64,000 bases of DNA from AP-15 sp963812675 (GTDB lineage Bacteria; Pseudomonadota; Alphaproteobacteria; ATCC43930; CGMCC-115725), in the NCBI GenBank assembly GCA_963812675.1, contig CAWEWR010000020.1:62001-126000 (forward strand), given 5' to 3'. Below are positions 42,798-51,367 of the stretch, in pieces (position 1 is the stretch's first letter; every line of letters starts with the position of its first letter). Made by a program: the position numbers and the translations under genes. The notes below the pieces were generated by a model. That model saw only the letters and a program-made list of their open reading frames with translations. It made no database searches and was not told the DNA's origin.

Positions 42798-42872
42798 TGA
42801 ACAAACCCCGTTGCTGTTCCCTTGGAGACGAGTATGGGGGTCGCGCGCGGCCCCCATACCATCCTCCAGGCG

Positions 42873-44771
42873 CTACGGGATCGGCTTCGGGCCCGGCAGC
42901 GGCGCGACACCGCAGATATCCTTCGCACAAGGGAATGCCGCAAGATTGAAGGTGGGGATCAGGGTCTCGTTACCCTGGTTCGATGCCGTCTCACCCGGCA
43001 AGGTCGTCGAGCACGTACCGGTAAAGGTATTGATGTTCTTGTAGGTGCTGACGGTCGGGTTGGCCGGGTTGTAACCGTCCGTCAGCGTTTGCAGGAAGGC
43101 TACGATCTGGTTCTCCTCCGTATCCGTCAAGCCGAGGGCACCCGTCGTCATGTCGAGGTTGTTTGGGACCTCGGGTTGCGGCCAGCAGGTCACCTTTTCC
43201 ACCGTTCCGGGCGGGCAGTGCCCCGACGTGACGGGGAACGCATAACTCACCCCCACCGGGGTCGTTTGGAAATCGCGCGTATTATAGAAGTGCACCAGTT
43301 GCTTCAGGCTCTTGATGTAGCCGTTGTGGAAGAACTCCTTCTGGAAGTAGGGCTTCCCGGTCCCGGCCTCGGTGGTCGGGCACTGCGGCGGGGTCAGCGC
43401 CACATCGCGGGCCGTCATCACCTGCATTTGACCGTCCGCCGTCGGCGCCTCCGATAGCCATTCCGGCTGGTTGGGATCGGCAAAGGTTTGCGGGCCGCTC
43501 CTGAGGAAATTGCCGAGCCCCAAATCTCGCCAGCCGAAGCCGTCGGGATTGGGGGTAAACCCGAAACCATCCGGCGTGCTCTCATAGAGTAGCGCAATTC
43601 TGGGATTGAGCGGCAAGCCTTCATTGGCAAAGCCGTGGCAGGTAAACAGAGGCTGTACATCGGCCGTAGTGCCGGTATCAGTCTGGCCCGGCGTCAGGGT
43701 GGTGGATCGTCCGTCGACGTGGCAAGAATTGCAGTTGCCTTTGCCGTTGAACAGCATCATGCCGGCCATCTCGTCCGCCGTTAGAGTGACTGTCGGTGCT
43801 CCCACTACGCCGCGTTTACCGGCACTTGCCAGGAAAAAGTCGAATTTCGAGTTGAACGGACTGATATCTTTTGAGCGTTCGAGGAATGAAAGAGACTGCC
43901 CCCAGTGATCATAAATATTGGTTGCCTTCGTTCGGTCTTCCGGACTGAGCGTGACCGGCGTGGCGTTGGTGCCGAACGCCCCACTAGGAGTGGCGCAGAC
44001 CTCCGCAACGTTGCCGGGCCAGGTGATGTTGAAGTCGGCGCCCCAAACCAGCTCAAACAGCGGTCGATACGGCGCCTGGGATATCTTATACGCGATGCAG
44101 GCGATGTCGGGATTGCCCATTTCGCCGGGATCGACCGGAGGACCCTGCGCCTGCTCGGCGTCGGGACTCTGCAGCAACATTCCGGTCGCCCGCCCATCCC
44201 AGAAGTTTCCGCCGAAGAACAAGCCCTGTGTCGTATTGTAGTTGAGTACGGGGAACGTGTGTGAATACGTGTATCGCTGCGCTGTTCGCTTGTTGGCGTG
44301 ATAGCGATAGGATCCGGGATACGCGATCATCGTCAGATTGACCGACTGGATTGGTCCGCTAAAGGCGACGTACGGCATGTGGCAGAAAGCACAGGCCGTG
44401 TTATTGAACGGCGATATGGTTTCGTCGAAATTCAACAGGCCCCCTAGTATCCGTTGCGCGTCATAACCGTTTGGAGCAAGTATTGGCGGGTTGCCGACAA
44501 AAGTCGGCAACGGCGTCAATGCCTGATACTCTTCGAAATAGCGACTGAAGATCGATTCGACTTCAAATCGAACCCTATATATCTCCGGCTGTATATCGGG
44601 CGGCAGAATGCTGGGCGGAATGAAACCGGGCAGCGCCGGATACGGGTTGTAGGGTAGGACGGGTATGTCCGGCTCGAACTGGGCCTGAGCGGACGCGGGG
44701 TGCGGAACGCTCAGGATCCCGAGCACCGTTGCGAAGGCTGCTTTTACGAGTGTCTGTTTGTCTCGACGCAT
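42873..44771 (-). CDS. periplasmic di-haem cytochrome c peroxidase-like protein (copy 1)
   Basis: 632 residues with a Sec signal (FATVLGILSVPHPASAQA). Two c-haem sites are visible: CAFCH in NNTACAFCHMPYVAFSG and CNSCH in GKGNCNSCHVDGRST. A further TCHGFAN carries a His that could ligate haem. Motifs such as LGLTDTEENQIVAFLQTLTD are typical of the MauG/CcpA superfamily C-terminus. It is larger than classical CcpA. The paralogue at 51368 shares the same architecture and both haem sites. GGAGG precedes the ATG. It should act on peroxide or an organic substrate in the periplasm; substrate unknown. Confidence 0.85.
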   Translation of the reverse strand: MRRDKQTLVKAAFATVLGILSVPHPASAQAQFEPDIPVLPYNPYPALPGFIPPSILPPDIQPEIYRVRFEVESIFSRYFEEYQALTPLPTFVGNPPILAPNGYDAQRILGGLLNFDETISPFNNTACAFCHMPYVAFSGPIQSVNLTMIAYPGSYRYHANKRTAQRYTYSHTFPVLNYNTTQGLFFGGNFWDGRATGMLLQSPDAEQAQGPPVDPGEMGNPDIACIAYKISQAPYRPLFELVWGADFNITWPGNVAEVCATPSGAFGTNATPVTLSPEDRTKATNIYDHWGQSLSFLERSKDISPFNSKFDFFLASAGKRGVVGAPTVTLTADEMAGMMLFNGKGNCNSCHVDGRSTTLTPGQTDTGTTADVQPLFTCHGFANEGLPLNPRIALLYESTPDGFGFTPNPDGFGWRDLGLGNFLRSGPQTFADPNQPEWLSEAPTADGQMQVMTARDVALTPPQCPTTEAGTGKPYFQKEFFHNGYIKSLKQLVHFYNTRDFQTTPVGVSYAFPVTSGHCPPGTVEKVTCWPQPEVPNNLDMTTGALGLTDTEENQIVAFLQTLTDGYNPANPTVSTYKNINTFTGTCSTTLPGETASNQGNETLIPTFNLAAFPCAKDICGVAPLPGPKPIP

Positions 44772-44910
44772 CGGTGTTCCCTCCTCCGCTCAATGCACGG
44801 GTCGTGCTGGTTGACGCGCCCTCTGGCCCGGCTGTTGATCGATCCATAGGTGAGGCCGAGCAACCGCAGGTTAGTCCCGGGGGAACGCCGCGGTCTTTGG
44901 CCCCTGCCTG

Positions 44911-44940
44911 AGATTTTTTAAGATTAACTAAGATTAACGA
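44911..44940. promoter_or_regulatory. three tandem decamers (AGATTnnnnA), 10-bp phased
   Basis: AGATTTTTTA, AGATTAACTA and AGATTAACGA follow each other without a gap. It is a different sequence from the GTAAA operators but has the same 10-bp phase. It lies 140 bp upstream of the ccp1 start and 345 bp upstream of the regulator gene, in the 513-bp divergent region 44772-45284. Confidence 0.6.
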
Positions 44941-45000
44941 ACCGGGCCGAAGGCGGCTGATTTGCGTGGCGGAAAAGGCCTTGTTGCGCGCGACCGCAAC

Positions 45001-45050
45001 CGATATTCAAGAGAATTAACCAATATTCCCAAACATTCTTCGGTATTTGC
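45001..45050. promoter_or_regulatory. five 10-bp-phased ATT units upstream of the STAND regulator
   Basis: In the decamers beginning 45001, 45011, 45021, 45031 and 45041 the triplet ATT always falls at positions 5-7: CGATATTCAA, GAGAATTAAC, CAATATTCCC, AAACATTCTT, CGGTATTTGC. Such helical phasing is expected of an OmpR/PhoB-type regulator binding several subunits side by side, and the next gene encodes one. The remaining AT-rich patches of 44772-45284 include AAAATTAACGATATC near 45235. Confidence 0.55.
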
Positions 45051-45284
45051 GCGACTTCGCGCGCCACCGTTGGCCCAAAAGCCGTCATCCCCGGGTGAAT
45101 GACAGTAAAATTACACAAAAAAAATCGCTCTGGGCCCCAAATGGCCGGGGAATTGTCCGCCTGAGAAGGCGTTAACCCTCGTGGCTGAACTCGCCTTGCC
45201 TTGACAGCCTTGCCGACGGGGACGCACCTTGGAAAAATTAACGATATCTAAGAAGCAGGTTTGCACCGAACCACGACAGCCTGA

Positions 45285-48236
45285 ATGACCTTAAAATTCG
45301 GCCGCTTTCAGGTGCTGCCGCACCGCCGCGAACTTTTTTCCGAGGGGGTGCCGGTCCCCCTTGGCAGCCGGGCTTTCGATGTTCTGATGGTGCTGATAGA
45401 GGCCGGCGGCGAGCTCGTTACGAAGGACGAAATCCTGAGCCGCGTCTGGCCGGGGATGGTGGTCGAGGAGCACAGCCTTCAGTTCCACATTTCGACGCTG
45501 CGCAAGGTCTTGGGAGAGGATCGTGGCTTCATCAAGACTATCTCTGGCCGCGGCTATCGGTTCGTCGCCGATATCTCCACTACCGCCAGTCAACACGAGG
45601 CGCTTCCCGGCCGAGGCGTGTCGCCGCCCCTCCCCGATGCAGAACGTCTAACGAACCTGCCGGCGCCGACCTCGGAGCTGATCGGCCGCGAGGTCGAGCT
45701 CTCCGAGGCGGCCGGTCTGGTGACGGCTCATCGGCTCGTCACCTTGGTCGGAGCTGGCGGCATCGGGAAGACGCGACTGGGCCTCGAGGTCGCGCGTCGC
45801 CTGCGCCCCACCTTTACCAACGGGGTGTGGATCGCCGAGCTCGGACCACTGTCCGATCCTGCCCTTGTCCCAGTCACCGTCGCCGCTGCTCTCGCGCTCG
45901 AAATCGCCGGCGGTGCGGTAACACCAGAACGGGTCGCGAGTGCGCTCGGCGCGAAGCGGCTCATGCTTGTGTTCGATAATTGCGAGCATGTGATCGACGC
46001 CGCGGCAAGCATGGCCGAAGCCCTGTTGCGGGCCAACCCGACAGCACATGTGATGGCGACGAGCCGCGAGCCGCTGCGAGCAGTGGATGAGTGCCTTTTC
46101 CGGGTGCCGCCGCTCGCTGTGCCGGCCGAGGGTACCGAGGATATCGAGGATTTGCTGAGATATGGCGCGGTTCAGCTCTTCGTCGCGCGGGTCCGCGCAA
46201 CGGACCCGCACTTCGCGCCGGACCAGCCCATTGCACCGGCCATCGCGGCAATCTGCCGGCGCCTGGACGGCATCGCGCTAGCCATCGAGCTCGCGGCCGC
46301 CCGCGCCGCTGCGCTCGGAGTGGAAGGGGTAGCAACCCACCTCGACGATCGTTTCCACCTGCTCACCGGCGGTCGCCGCACTGCGCTCCCGCGGCACCAG
46401 ACGCTGCGGGCGACGCTCGACTGGAGTTATCAGCTGCTCTCTGAGACCGAGCGCGTGGTCTTGCGGCGCCTGTCAATCTTCGCCAACGGATTTGCGCTGA
46501 AGGCCGCGACTGCGGTTGCTGCATGCTCCGAGATCGCCGCTTCGGATGTCATCGATTGTGTCGCAAACCTGGTCGCGAAGTCGCTCGTCGTGATCGATGC
46601 CTCCGGCGCTAAGGTGCGTTATCGGCTGCTCGAGACAACGCGTGCCTACGCGCGTGAGAAACTCGCCGAAAGTGGCGAGTTCGAACAAGTCGCACGAGCC
46701 CAGGCCGAACTATTACGGCATCTCTTTGAGCGGGCCGAGACAGAATGGGAGACGCGGCCCACTGTCGAGTGGCTGGCACATCATAGCCGCCGCATCGACG
46801 ATTTGCGGGCGGCGCTGGACTGGTCCTTTTCGCCGCACGGCGACACATCGATCGGCGTCGCGCTCACTGTCGCCTCGGTGCCCCTGTGGCTCCAATTGTC
46901 ACTGATGGAGGAGTGTCGCGGCCGCGTCGAACGCGCACTCGCCAGCGTCGATCCAGGATCGGGTGGAGACCTGCGCCACAAGATGAAGCTCTATGCCGCA
47001 CTTGGCCTCTCGCTGATGGAGACGAAGGGTCCGGCGTGTGCCGGTCCGGCCTGGACAAAGGCGCTCGAACTTGCGGGAGGCCTCGACGACACCGAGTATC
47101 AGTTGCGGGCGCTCTGGGGGCTGTGGATGTGCGCTCTCACCGGCGGCGAGTACCGGACCGCGCTGGCGCTCGCCCAAAGGTTCTGCGGACTTGCTGCAAA
47201 CCAGCCCGACCCGGTCGATCTGCTCGTTGGCGATCGAATGACAGCGACCCCACTACATTATCTGGGAAACCAGGCCAGTGCGCGGCGCCACATCGAGCGC
47301 ATGCTTGCTTCCTGTGTCACCCCCGTTCACCGGTCGCATATCATCCGCTTTCAATTTGACCAGCGGGTGAGGGCACGTTGCACTCTGGCGCTGATCCTCT
47401 GGCTTCAGGGATTTCCCGATCAGGCAATGCGCACTGCTCAAAGCAGTGTTGGGGAGGCTCGCGTGGCCGATAACGCGCTTTCGATGTGTAACACATTGGC
47501 CCAAGCCGCGTGCCCGATCGCGTTTTTCATCGGCGATCTGGCGGCAGCCGAACGCTTCGTGGCGATGCTGCTCGATCATTCAGCAAGGCATGCGCTGGCC
47601 TCCTGGCACGCCGAGGGACATTGTTTCAAGGGGGCATTATTCATCCAGCGCGGGGATGTCGTTATTGGGTTGCAGTATCTGCGCTGCGCTCTTGACGAGC
47701 TTCGCAAGATCGGGTTCGTCCAGCGCTGTCCGGCATTTCTCGGCACTTTGGCGGAAGGCCTCGCCCGTGCCGGGCGAGGGTCCGAGGGTCTTGTAGCGAT
47801 CGACGAGGCGCTCGCGCTATCCGAGCGCGATGAGGGGCGCTGGTGCGTGGCCGAGCTGCTGCGCATCAAGGGCGAACTTGTTCTGTCGGAGGGCGGACCC
47901 GACGCCGCCGAGGCGGCCGAGGATCACTTCGCGCAAGCCCTCGACTGGGCGCGCCGGCAAGGCGCCTTGTCCTGGGAGCTGCGTGCCGCCACGAGCCTGG
48001 CTCGACTGTGGCGCGACCGGAACCGCACCAAAGCGGCGCGTGACATCTTGGCCGCGGTCTACGATCGGTTCACCGAGGGGTTTGGGACGAGCGATCTCAT
48101 AGCAGCAAAACTGCTGCTCGACGATTTACGGGCGTCGCTCCGCAGCAGGGTGAATATCGCTGCGCTTACAGTTTCGGTCTGCCTCAGCTTTGTCAATATA
48201 GCACAAATGTTCAATCCTCTTCTTGGTCTGACTTAG
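45285..48236 (+). CDS. winged-helix (OmpR/CadC-type) transcriptional regulator with STAND ATPase and TPR-like domains
   Basis: 983 residues. Residues 1-105 form a trans_reg_C DNA-binding domain (FGRFQVLPHRRELFSEGVPV, LLGSRAFDVL-like core LGSRAFDVLMVLIEAGGELV, WPGMVVEEHSLQFHISTLRK, ISGRGYRFV). Residues 125-400 form an ATPase with Walker A GAGGIGKTRL and Walker B LMLVFDNCEHV. The remaining 580 residues are helical and repeat-like, ending in a short hydrophobic segment. No receiver domain is present. This architecture is common in Bradyrhizobium-like genomes as signal-integrating regulators. Two phased arrays in its upstream region may be its own sites. Its target genes are unknown. Confidence 0.85.
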   Translation: MTLKFGRFQVLPHRRELFSEGVPVPLGSRAFDVLMVLIEAGGELVTKDEILSRVWPGMVVEEHSLQFHISTLRKVLGEDRGFIKTISGRGYRFVADISTTASQHEALPGRGVSPPLPDAERLTNLPAPTSELIGREVELSEAAGLVTAHRLVTLVGAGGIGKTRLGLEVARRLRPTFTNGVWIAELGPLSDPALVPVTVAAALALEIAGGAVTPERVASALGAKRLMLVFDNCEHVIDAAASMAEALLRANPTAHVMATSREPLRAVDECLFRVPPLAVPAEGTEDIEDLLRYGAVQLFVARVRATDPHFAPDQPIAPAIAAICRRLDGIALAIELAAARAAALGVEGVATHLDDRFHLLTGGRRTALPRHQTLRATLDWSYQLLSETERVVLRRLSIFANGFALKAATAVAACSEIAASDVIDCVANLVAKSLVVIDASGAKVRYRLLETTRAYAREKLAESGEFEQVARAQAELLRHLFERAETEWETRPTVEWLAHHSRRIDDLRAALDWSFSPHGDTSIGVALTVASVPLWLQLSLMEECRGRVERALASVDPGSGGDLRHKMKLYAALGLSLMETKGPACAGPAWTKALELAGGLDDTEYQLRALWGLWMCALTGGEYRTALALAQRFCGLAANQPDPVDLLVGDRMTATPLHYLGNQASARRHIERMLASCVTPVHRSHIIRFQFDQRVRARCTLALILWLQGFPDQAMRTAQSSVGEARVADNALSMCNTLAQAACPIAFFIGDLAAAERFVAMLLDHSARHALASWHAEGHCFKGALFIQRGDVVIGLQYLRCALDELRKIGFVQRCPAFLGTLAEGLARAGRGSEGLVAIDEALALSERDEGRWCVAELLRIKGELVLSEGGPDAAEAAEDHFAQALDWARRQGALSWELRAATSLARLWRDRNRTKAARDILAAVYDRFTEGFGTSDLIAAKLLLDDLRASLRSRVNIAALTVSVCLSFVNIAQMFNPLLGLT

Positions 48237-48290
48237 TGCGAGGGCGCCGTTCACAACGGAGCGGTCTGGGAATTGGCGACAGTCTCGCAA

Positions 48291-50258
48291 TTACGACCCA
48301 GTATCTGGGTGGACAGGCACTGTGAATTGAAAGACGGCGCCGCAGGGAACGTTCGCGCACGCCCATAATCGTCCCCCGTGCGCTTCGACGATCGAACGGC
48401 AGATCGAGAGCCCCAGCCCCAAACCGCCGGGCTTGGTCGTGTAGAAGGACTCGAAGAGGCGGTCGAGAGTCGCCGGCGTCAGTCCCGGCCCCGAATCGCG
48501 CACCGCGACGAGCACGCCGTCCGAGTCGGTTTTCCGAGTGCTGATCAGCAATTCTCGCAACCCCTCGTTGACCCCGCTCATTGCCTCGACGGCATTGATG
48601 ATCAAGTTGAGGATCACTTGTTGCAGTTGGACACGATCCCCTCGAACGAACGGTAAGCCGTCCACGAGTTGCGACTGCACCGAGACGCCATTCTTGATCG
48701 CTTCCTCGCGAGTGAGCCCGATCACCTCGCGGATCGCTCCATTGATCTCCAAGCAATCCCTCCGTGGCGGGGTCTTCTTGATGAGGGCACGGATTTCGTC
48801 GATGACCTCAGCCGCCCGACCGCCGTCCTTGAGGATGCGAGCGAGGGCCTGCCGCACCTCGTCCAGATCCGGCGGTCGACGATCCAGCCAGCGCAGCGCC
48901 GCCCCGGCGTTGGTGACGGTCGCGGCGATGGGCTGGTTCACCTCATGGGCGATCGAGGCGGCGAGCTGCCCCATCGTCGTAACGCGATTAACATGCGCGA
49001 GCTTGTTTTGTGCGTCCAGCCGCGCCTCTTCGGTCACCTTGCGCTCGGTCATGTCAATGGACGTGCCCACGAATTCGACGAGATCGCCAAATGGGTTCAA
49101 AACAGGATGGCCTAATGTGTGAATATACTTGATTGCGCCGTCCGGATGAGCGGTCCGATAATCCAGCTCGAAATCCGTCCGTTCGCAGATTCTCTGCTCA
49201 ATAGTCTCCACTGTCCTTTGTCTGTCCTCGGGATGGAGGCGTCGAACCCAGTCTCCCCAAACCAGCATACCCCTTCCCGGATCACGCCCTAACAAGCGAT
49301 CGTGTTCCTCGGACGAGTGGATGAACTGTCGGGTCGCAACGTTGAACGCCCAGCTGCCCGTGTGGCTCAGCCTCTGCGCTTCCGCCAAATATGCCTCGCT
49401 CCGCCGCAGGTCTGCTTCGGTGCGCTTGCGTCGGGAGATTTCGGCGCTCAGGCTCAGCGCCAGCTCGTTCTGCCGCCCCGCGAACGTCGCGACCAAGGTG
49501 CTCACGGCGATCAGAACGGTAAAAACCGTGATCAGGAAGGCAAGCAGCGTCGGCGAGAGGATCGCGCTGTGGGTCGGCGCGTCGGGAAGCGGAAAGAAGA
49601 TTGAGGCTTGCATCGCGGTGTAATGCATGCCGGCGACGGCACAGCCCATGACCGAAGCCGCGATGATGTTTTCCGCCAGTCGGGCTGATTGCGAACGACG
49701 GAATCGGAAACGGATGCTGAGCGAGACGAAGGCCAAAACCACCGCGACGACGACCGAAACGGCGACCAGTCCCGGGTCATACCGCAGCAACGCCTCGGGC
49801 CGCATCGCGGCCATTCCCGAATAGTGCATCGCGGCGATCCCGGCCCCCATGAGGACCGCGCTGACTGCTCGCCGGCTCAAACCCGGCCTGTCCAGCTTGC
49901 TGATCGCGCCCAAGGCGATACCGCTGGCCAGCATCCCTGGGATCATCGACAAGACCGTGCCGACCGGGTCATAGGTGATCCCGCAGGGCAGCGAAAACGC
50001 CAGCATGCCGACGAAATGCATCGACCAGATGCCGCCGCCCATGCTGATAGCGCCTGCGCTGGCCCAGGCGTAGCGGGCCCATCGCGTCGTGGCGGCGGTG
50101 ATGCGGCCGGAAATTGAAAGAGCGACGAATGCCGCCAGGATCGCAATCGCCAGCGACGTGACAACCAATCCCAAATTGTACGTGCCCGGATAGGCAGTCG
50201 CTGGGTCGAGCCGGTCGAAGACGGGAAAGAAATGCCAGTCCAAATTCAACATCCGCAA
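48291..50258 (-). CDS. MHYT-PAS sensor histidine kinase
   Basis: 655 residues. The N-terminal 250 residues are an MHYT sensor, with three signature motifs in membrane helices: SMHFVGMLAF, AMHYSGMAAM and GMHYTAMQAS. MHYT domains are thought to sense O2, CO or NO through copper. A PAS domain follows (YLAEAQRLSHTGSWAFNVAT, VWGDWVRRLHPEDRQRT). Then comes HisKA with the phospho-accepting His in SIAHEVNQPIAATVTNAGAA, and an HATPase domain (NLIINAVEAMSG, DSGPGL, GGLGLGLSI). No response regulator lies next to it. It converges on the STAND regulator gene. Confidence 0.92.
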   Translation of the reverse strand: MRMLNLDWHFFPVFDRLDPATAYPGTYNLGLVVTSLAIAILAAFVALSISGRITAATTRWARYAWASAGAISMGGGIWSMHFVGMLAFSLPCGITYDPVGTVLSMIPGMLASGIALGAISKLDRPGLSRRAVSAVLMGAGIAAMHYSGMAAMRPEALLRYDPGLVAVSVVVAVVLAFVSLSIRFRFRRSQSARLAENIIAASVMGCAVAGMHYTAMQASIFFPLPDAPTHSAILSPTLLAFLITVFTVLIAVSTLVATFAGRQNELALSLSAEISRRKRTEADLRRSEAYLAEAQRLSHTGSWAFNVATRQFIHSSEEHDRLLGRDPGRGMLVWGDWVRRLHPEDRQRTVETIEQRICERTDFELDYRTAHPDGAIKYIHTLGHPVLNPFGDLVEFVGTSIDMTERKVTEEARLDAQNKLAHVNRVTTMGQLAASIAHEVNQPIAATVTNAGAALRWLDRRPPDLDEVRQALARILKDGGRAAEVIDEIRALIKKTPPRRDCLEINGAIREVIGLTREEAIKNGVSVQSQLVDGLPFVRGDRVQLQQVILNLIINAVEAMSGVNEGLRELLISTRKTDSDGVLVAVRDSGPGLTPATLDRLFESFYTTKPGGLGLGLSICRSIVEAHGGRLWACANVPCGAVFQFTVPVHPDTGS

Positions 50259-50486
50259 CCGCCAAGGGCTTCCGAGAGCAAATACTAAGTCATTGATTTA
50301 TCGTTATTTGTTAAGAAGTGGCGACGGATACGGCCTCAGCGCGCCGGCCGCAATGCTACGCCAGGATGGGCCCACAGTACCAGCCGAATTTCCTGACGCG
50401 AGCGTCCGTCCGATAGTTCTCGTACGCGGTGCCCCGTACGCACGCGACATCATCGGCGCTGCCGCAATCCTGGTGGCGATGTCGCC

Positions 50487-50518
50487 CATTTTACTATCAT
50501 TTACCCGTATTCACTCGG
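50487..50518. promoter_or_regulatory. 10-bp-phased GTAAA operator site (minus orientation), upstream of three small genes
   Basis: On the plus strand the units read TTTTACTATC, ATTTACCCGT and ATTCACTCGG, with marker A at 50493, 50503 and 50513. It lies 66 bp before the ATG at 50584. The rest of 50259-50583 holds a short open frame (50293-50523) that I do not accept as a gene because this site lies inside it. Confidence 0.65.
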
Positions 50519-50583
50519 CTTAATTAGGTCCCGATCGCAGAGCACTCCAGTTTTCGTAATACCGAGAGCTTCGCGAGGACGTC

Positions 50584-50703
50584 ATGAAGGATCTGAAGGC
50601 TGATTGGCGGAGATGGACTCGGGCCGAAAAGATCGCCGCAGTGTTTATCGCGTTCGGGACGTCCGGCCTGATCCCAGCGCTGCTCCTTCTCGGCGGCGGA
50701 TAA
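50584..50703 (+). CDS. 39-residue single-helix membrane protein
   Basis: ATG at 50584 with GAGGACGTC before it opens a short frame: MKDLKADWRRWTRAEKIAAV, then FIAFGTSGLIPALLLLGGG and TAA. It has a charged N-terminus and one membrane helix. No family is recognised. It is directly downstream of an operator site and upstream of a 79-residue protein and a lipoprotein in the same direction, which supports it being a real gene. Confidence 0.55.
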   Translation: MKDLKADWRRWTRAEKIAAVFIAFGTSGLIPALLLLGGG

Positions 50704-50734
50704 TTTCGGCGCATCGTCGGTTGGAGGGCTTGAC

Positions 50735-50974
50735 ATGGATATCGTTATCGGACCGGTTCTCAAGCGTCCCGGCGGATATGGCTTCGACCTCTGGACGGCG
50801 GCCAAGGGGCTGACTCGCGGTTATGCCTATCGCCGCATCGAAGACGCATATTACGCGTGGAGGGCCGAGATCAGGGCGTCTGCACAGAGTCGCGTTCCGG
50901 CCGCGATCGTCTGCCAAACCCTCGACGAGTTCATCGTGAAATCCACCGGCTGCGAGACGCTCGCCGCCGCCTGA
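50735..50974 (+). CDS. hypothetical protein, 79 residues
   Basis: ATG at 50735 has GGAGGG about 8 nt upstream. The protein is soluble: VIGPVLKRPGGYGFDLWTAA, then RGYAYRRIEDAYYAWRAEIR. It has two cysteines. No family is recognised. It is 31 bp downstream of the 39-residue membrane protein and probably in the same operon. Confidence 0.6.
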   Translation: MDIVIGPVLKRPGGYGFDLWTAAKGLTRGYAYRRIEDAYYAWRAEIRASAQSRVPAAIVCQTLDEFIVKSTGCETLAAA

Positions 50975-51037
50975 CCGGGCTCGAGCAGCCGAGCCGTTCG
51001 CTGCAGGTCCAATCGAATTTTAGCAAAGTGAGGAACC

Positions 51038-51304
51038 ATGCGCCCGGGCGTCAGCACATCGGGACTTGTTCAAGTGCGACGACTGCTCATCGCATCAGCT
51101 CTTCCTCTCGTCGCGACCGCGTGCGGCATCGGCTCCGACCATGACGCCCGCGCGTATAATGGCTGCCTCGTGCGGCACTCGCAGAACCCGCTGGTGTGCG
51201 ACGGACCGCTGGAGGCATACCGGGTTGATGCCTCGGACCTTCCGGCAAAGGCAGCGGTTCCTGTCTCGCGCGCGGTTGCAGTTACGAAGGGCGCCCCACT
51301 GTAG
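51038..51304 (+). CDS. small lipoprotein, 88 residues
   Basis: The ATG at 51038 has GAGGAACC upstream. The signal sequence VRRLLIASALPLVATAC ends in a lipobox (ATAC, then GIG), so Cys29 should be lipidated. The mature part has two further Cys and is predicted to be small and polar (GCLVRHSQNPLVCDGPLEAY). Function unknown. It could belong to the operon that starts at 50584. Confidence 0.6.
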   Translation: MRPGVSTSGLVQVRRLLIASALPLVATACGIGSDHDARAYNGCLVRHSQNPLVCDGPLEAYRVDASDLPAKAAVPVSRAVAVTKGAPL

Positions 51305-51367
51305 CTATCGGCACCACGGGTCGGGCGCTGCGACTGAGAAGAGAGTCGCCGGATCGAACGCCTCGCC

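Noticed and set aside
50293..50523. A 76-codon plus-strand frame between the histidine kinase and the small genes
   Set aside because: It runs through an operator site and has no ribosome binding site; the hydrophobic tail is probably chance.
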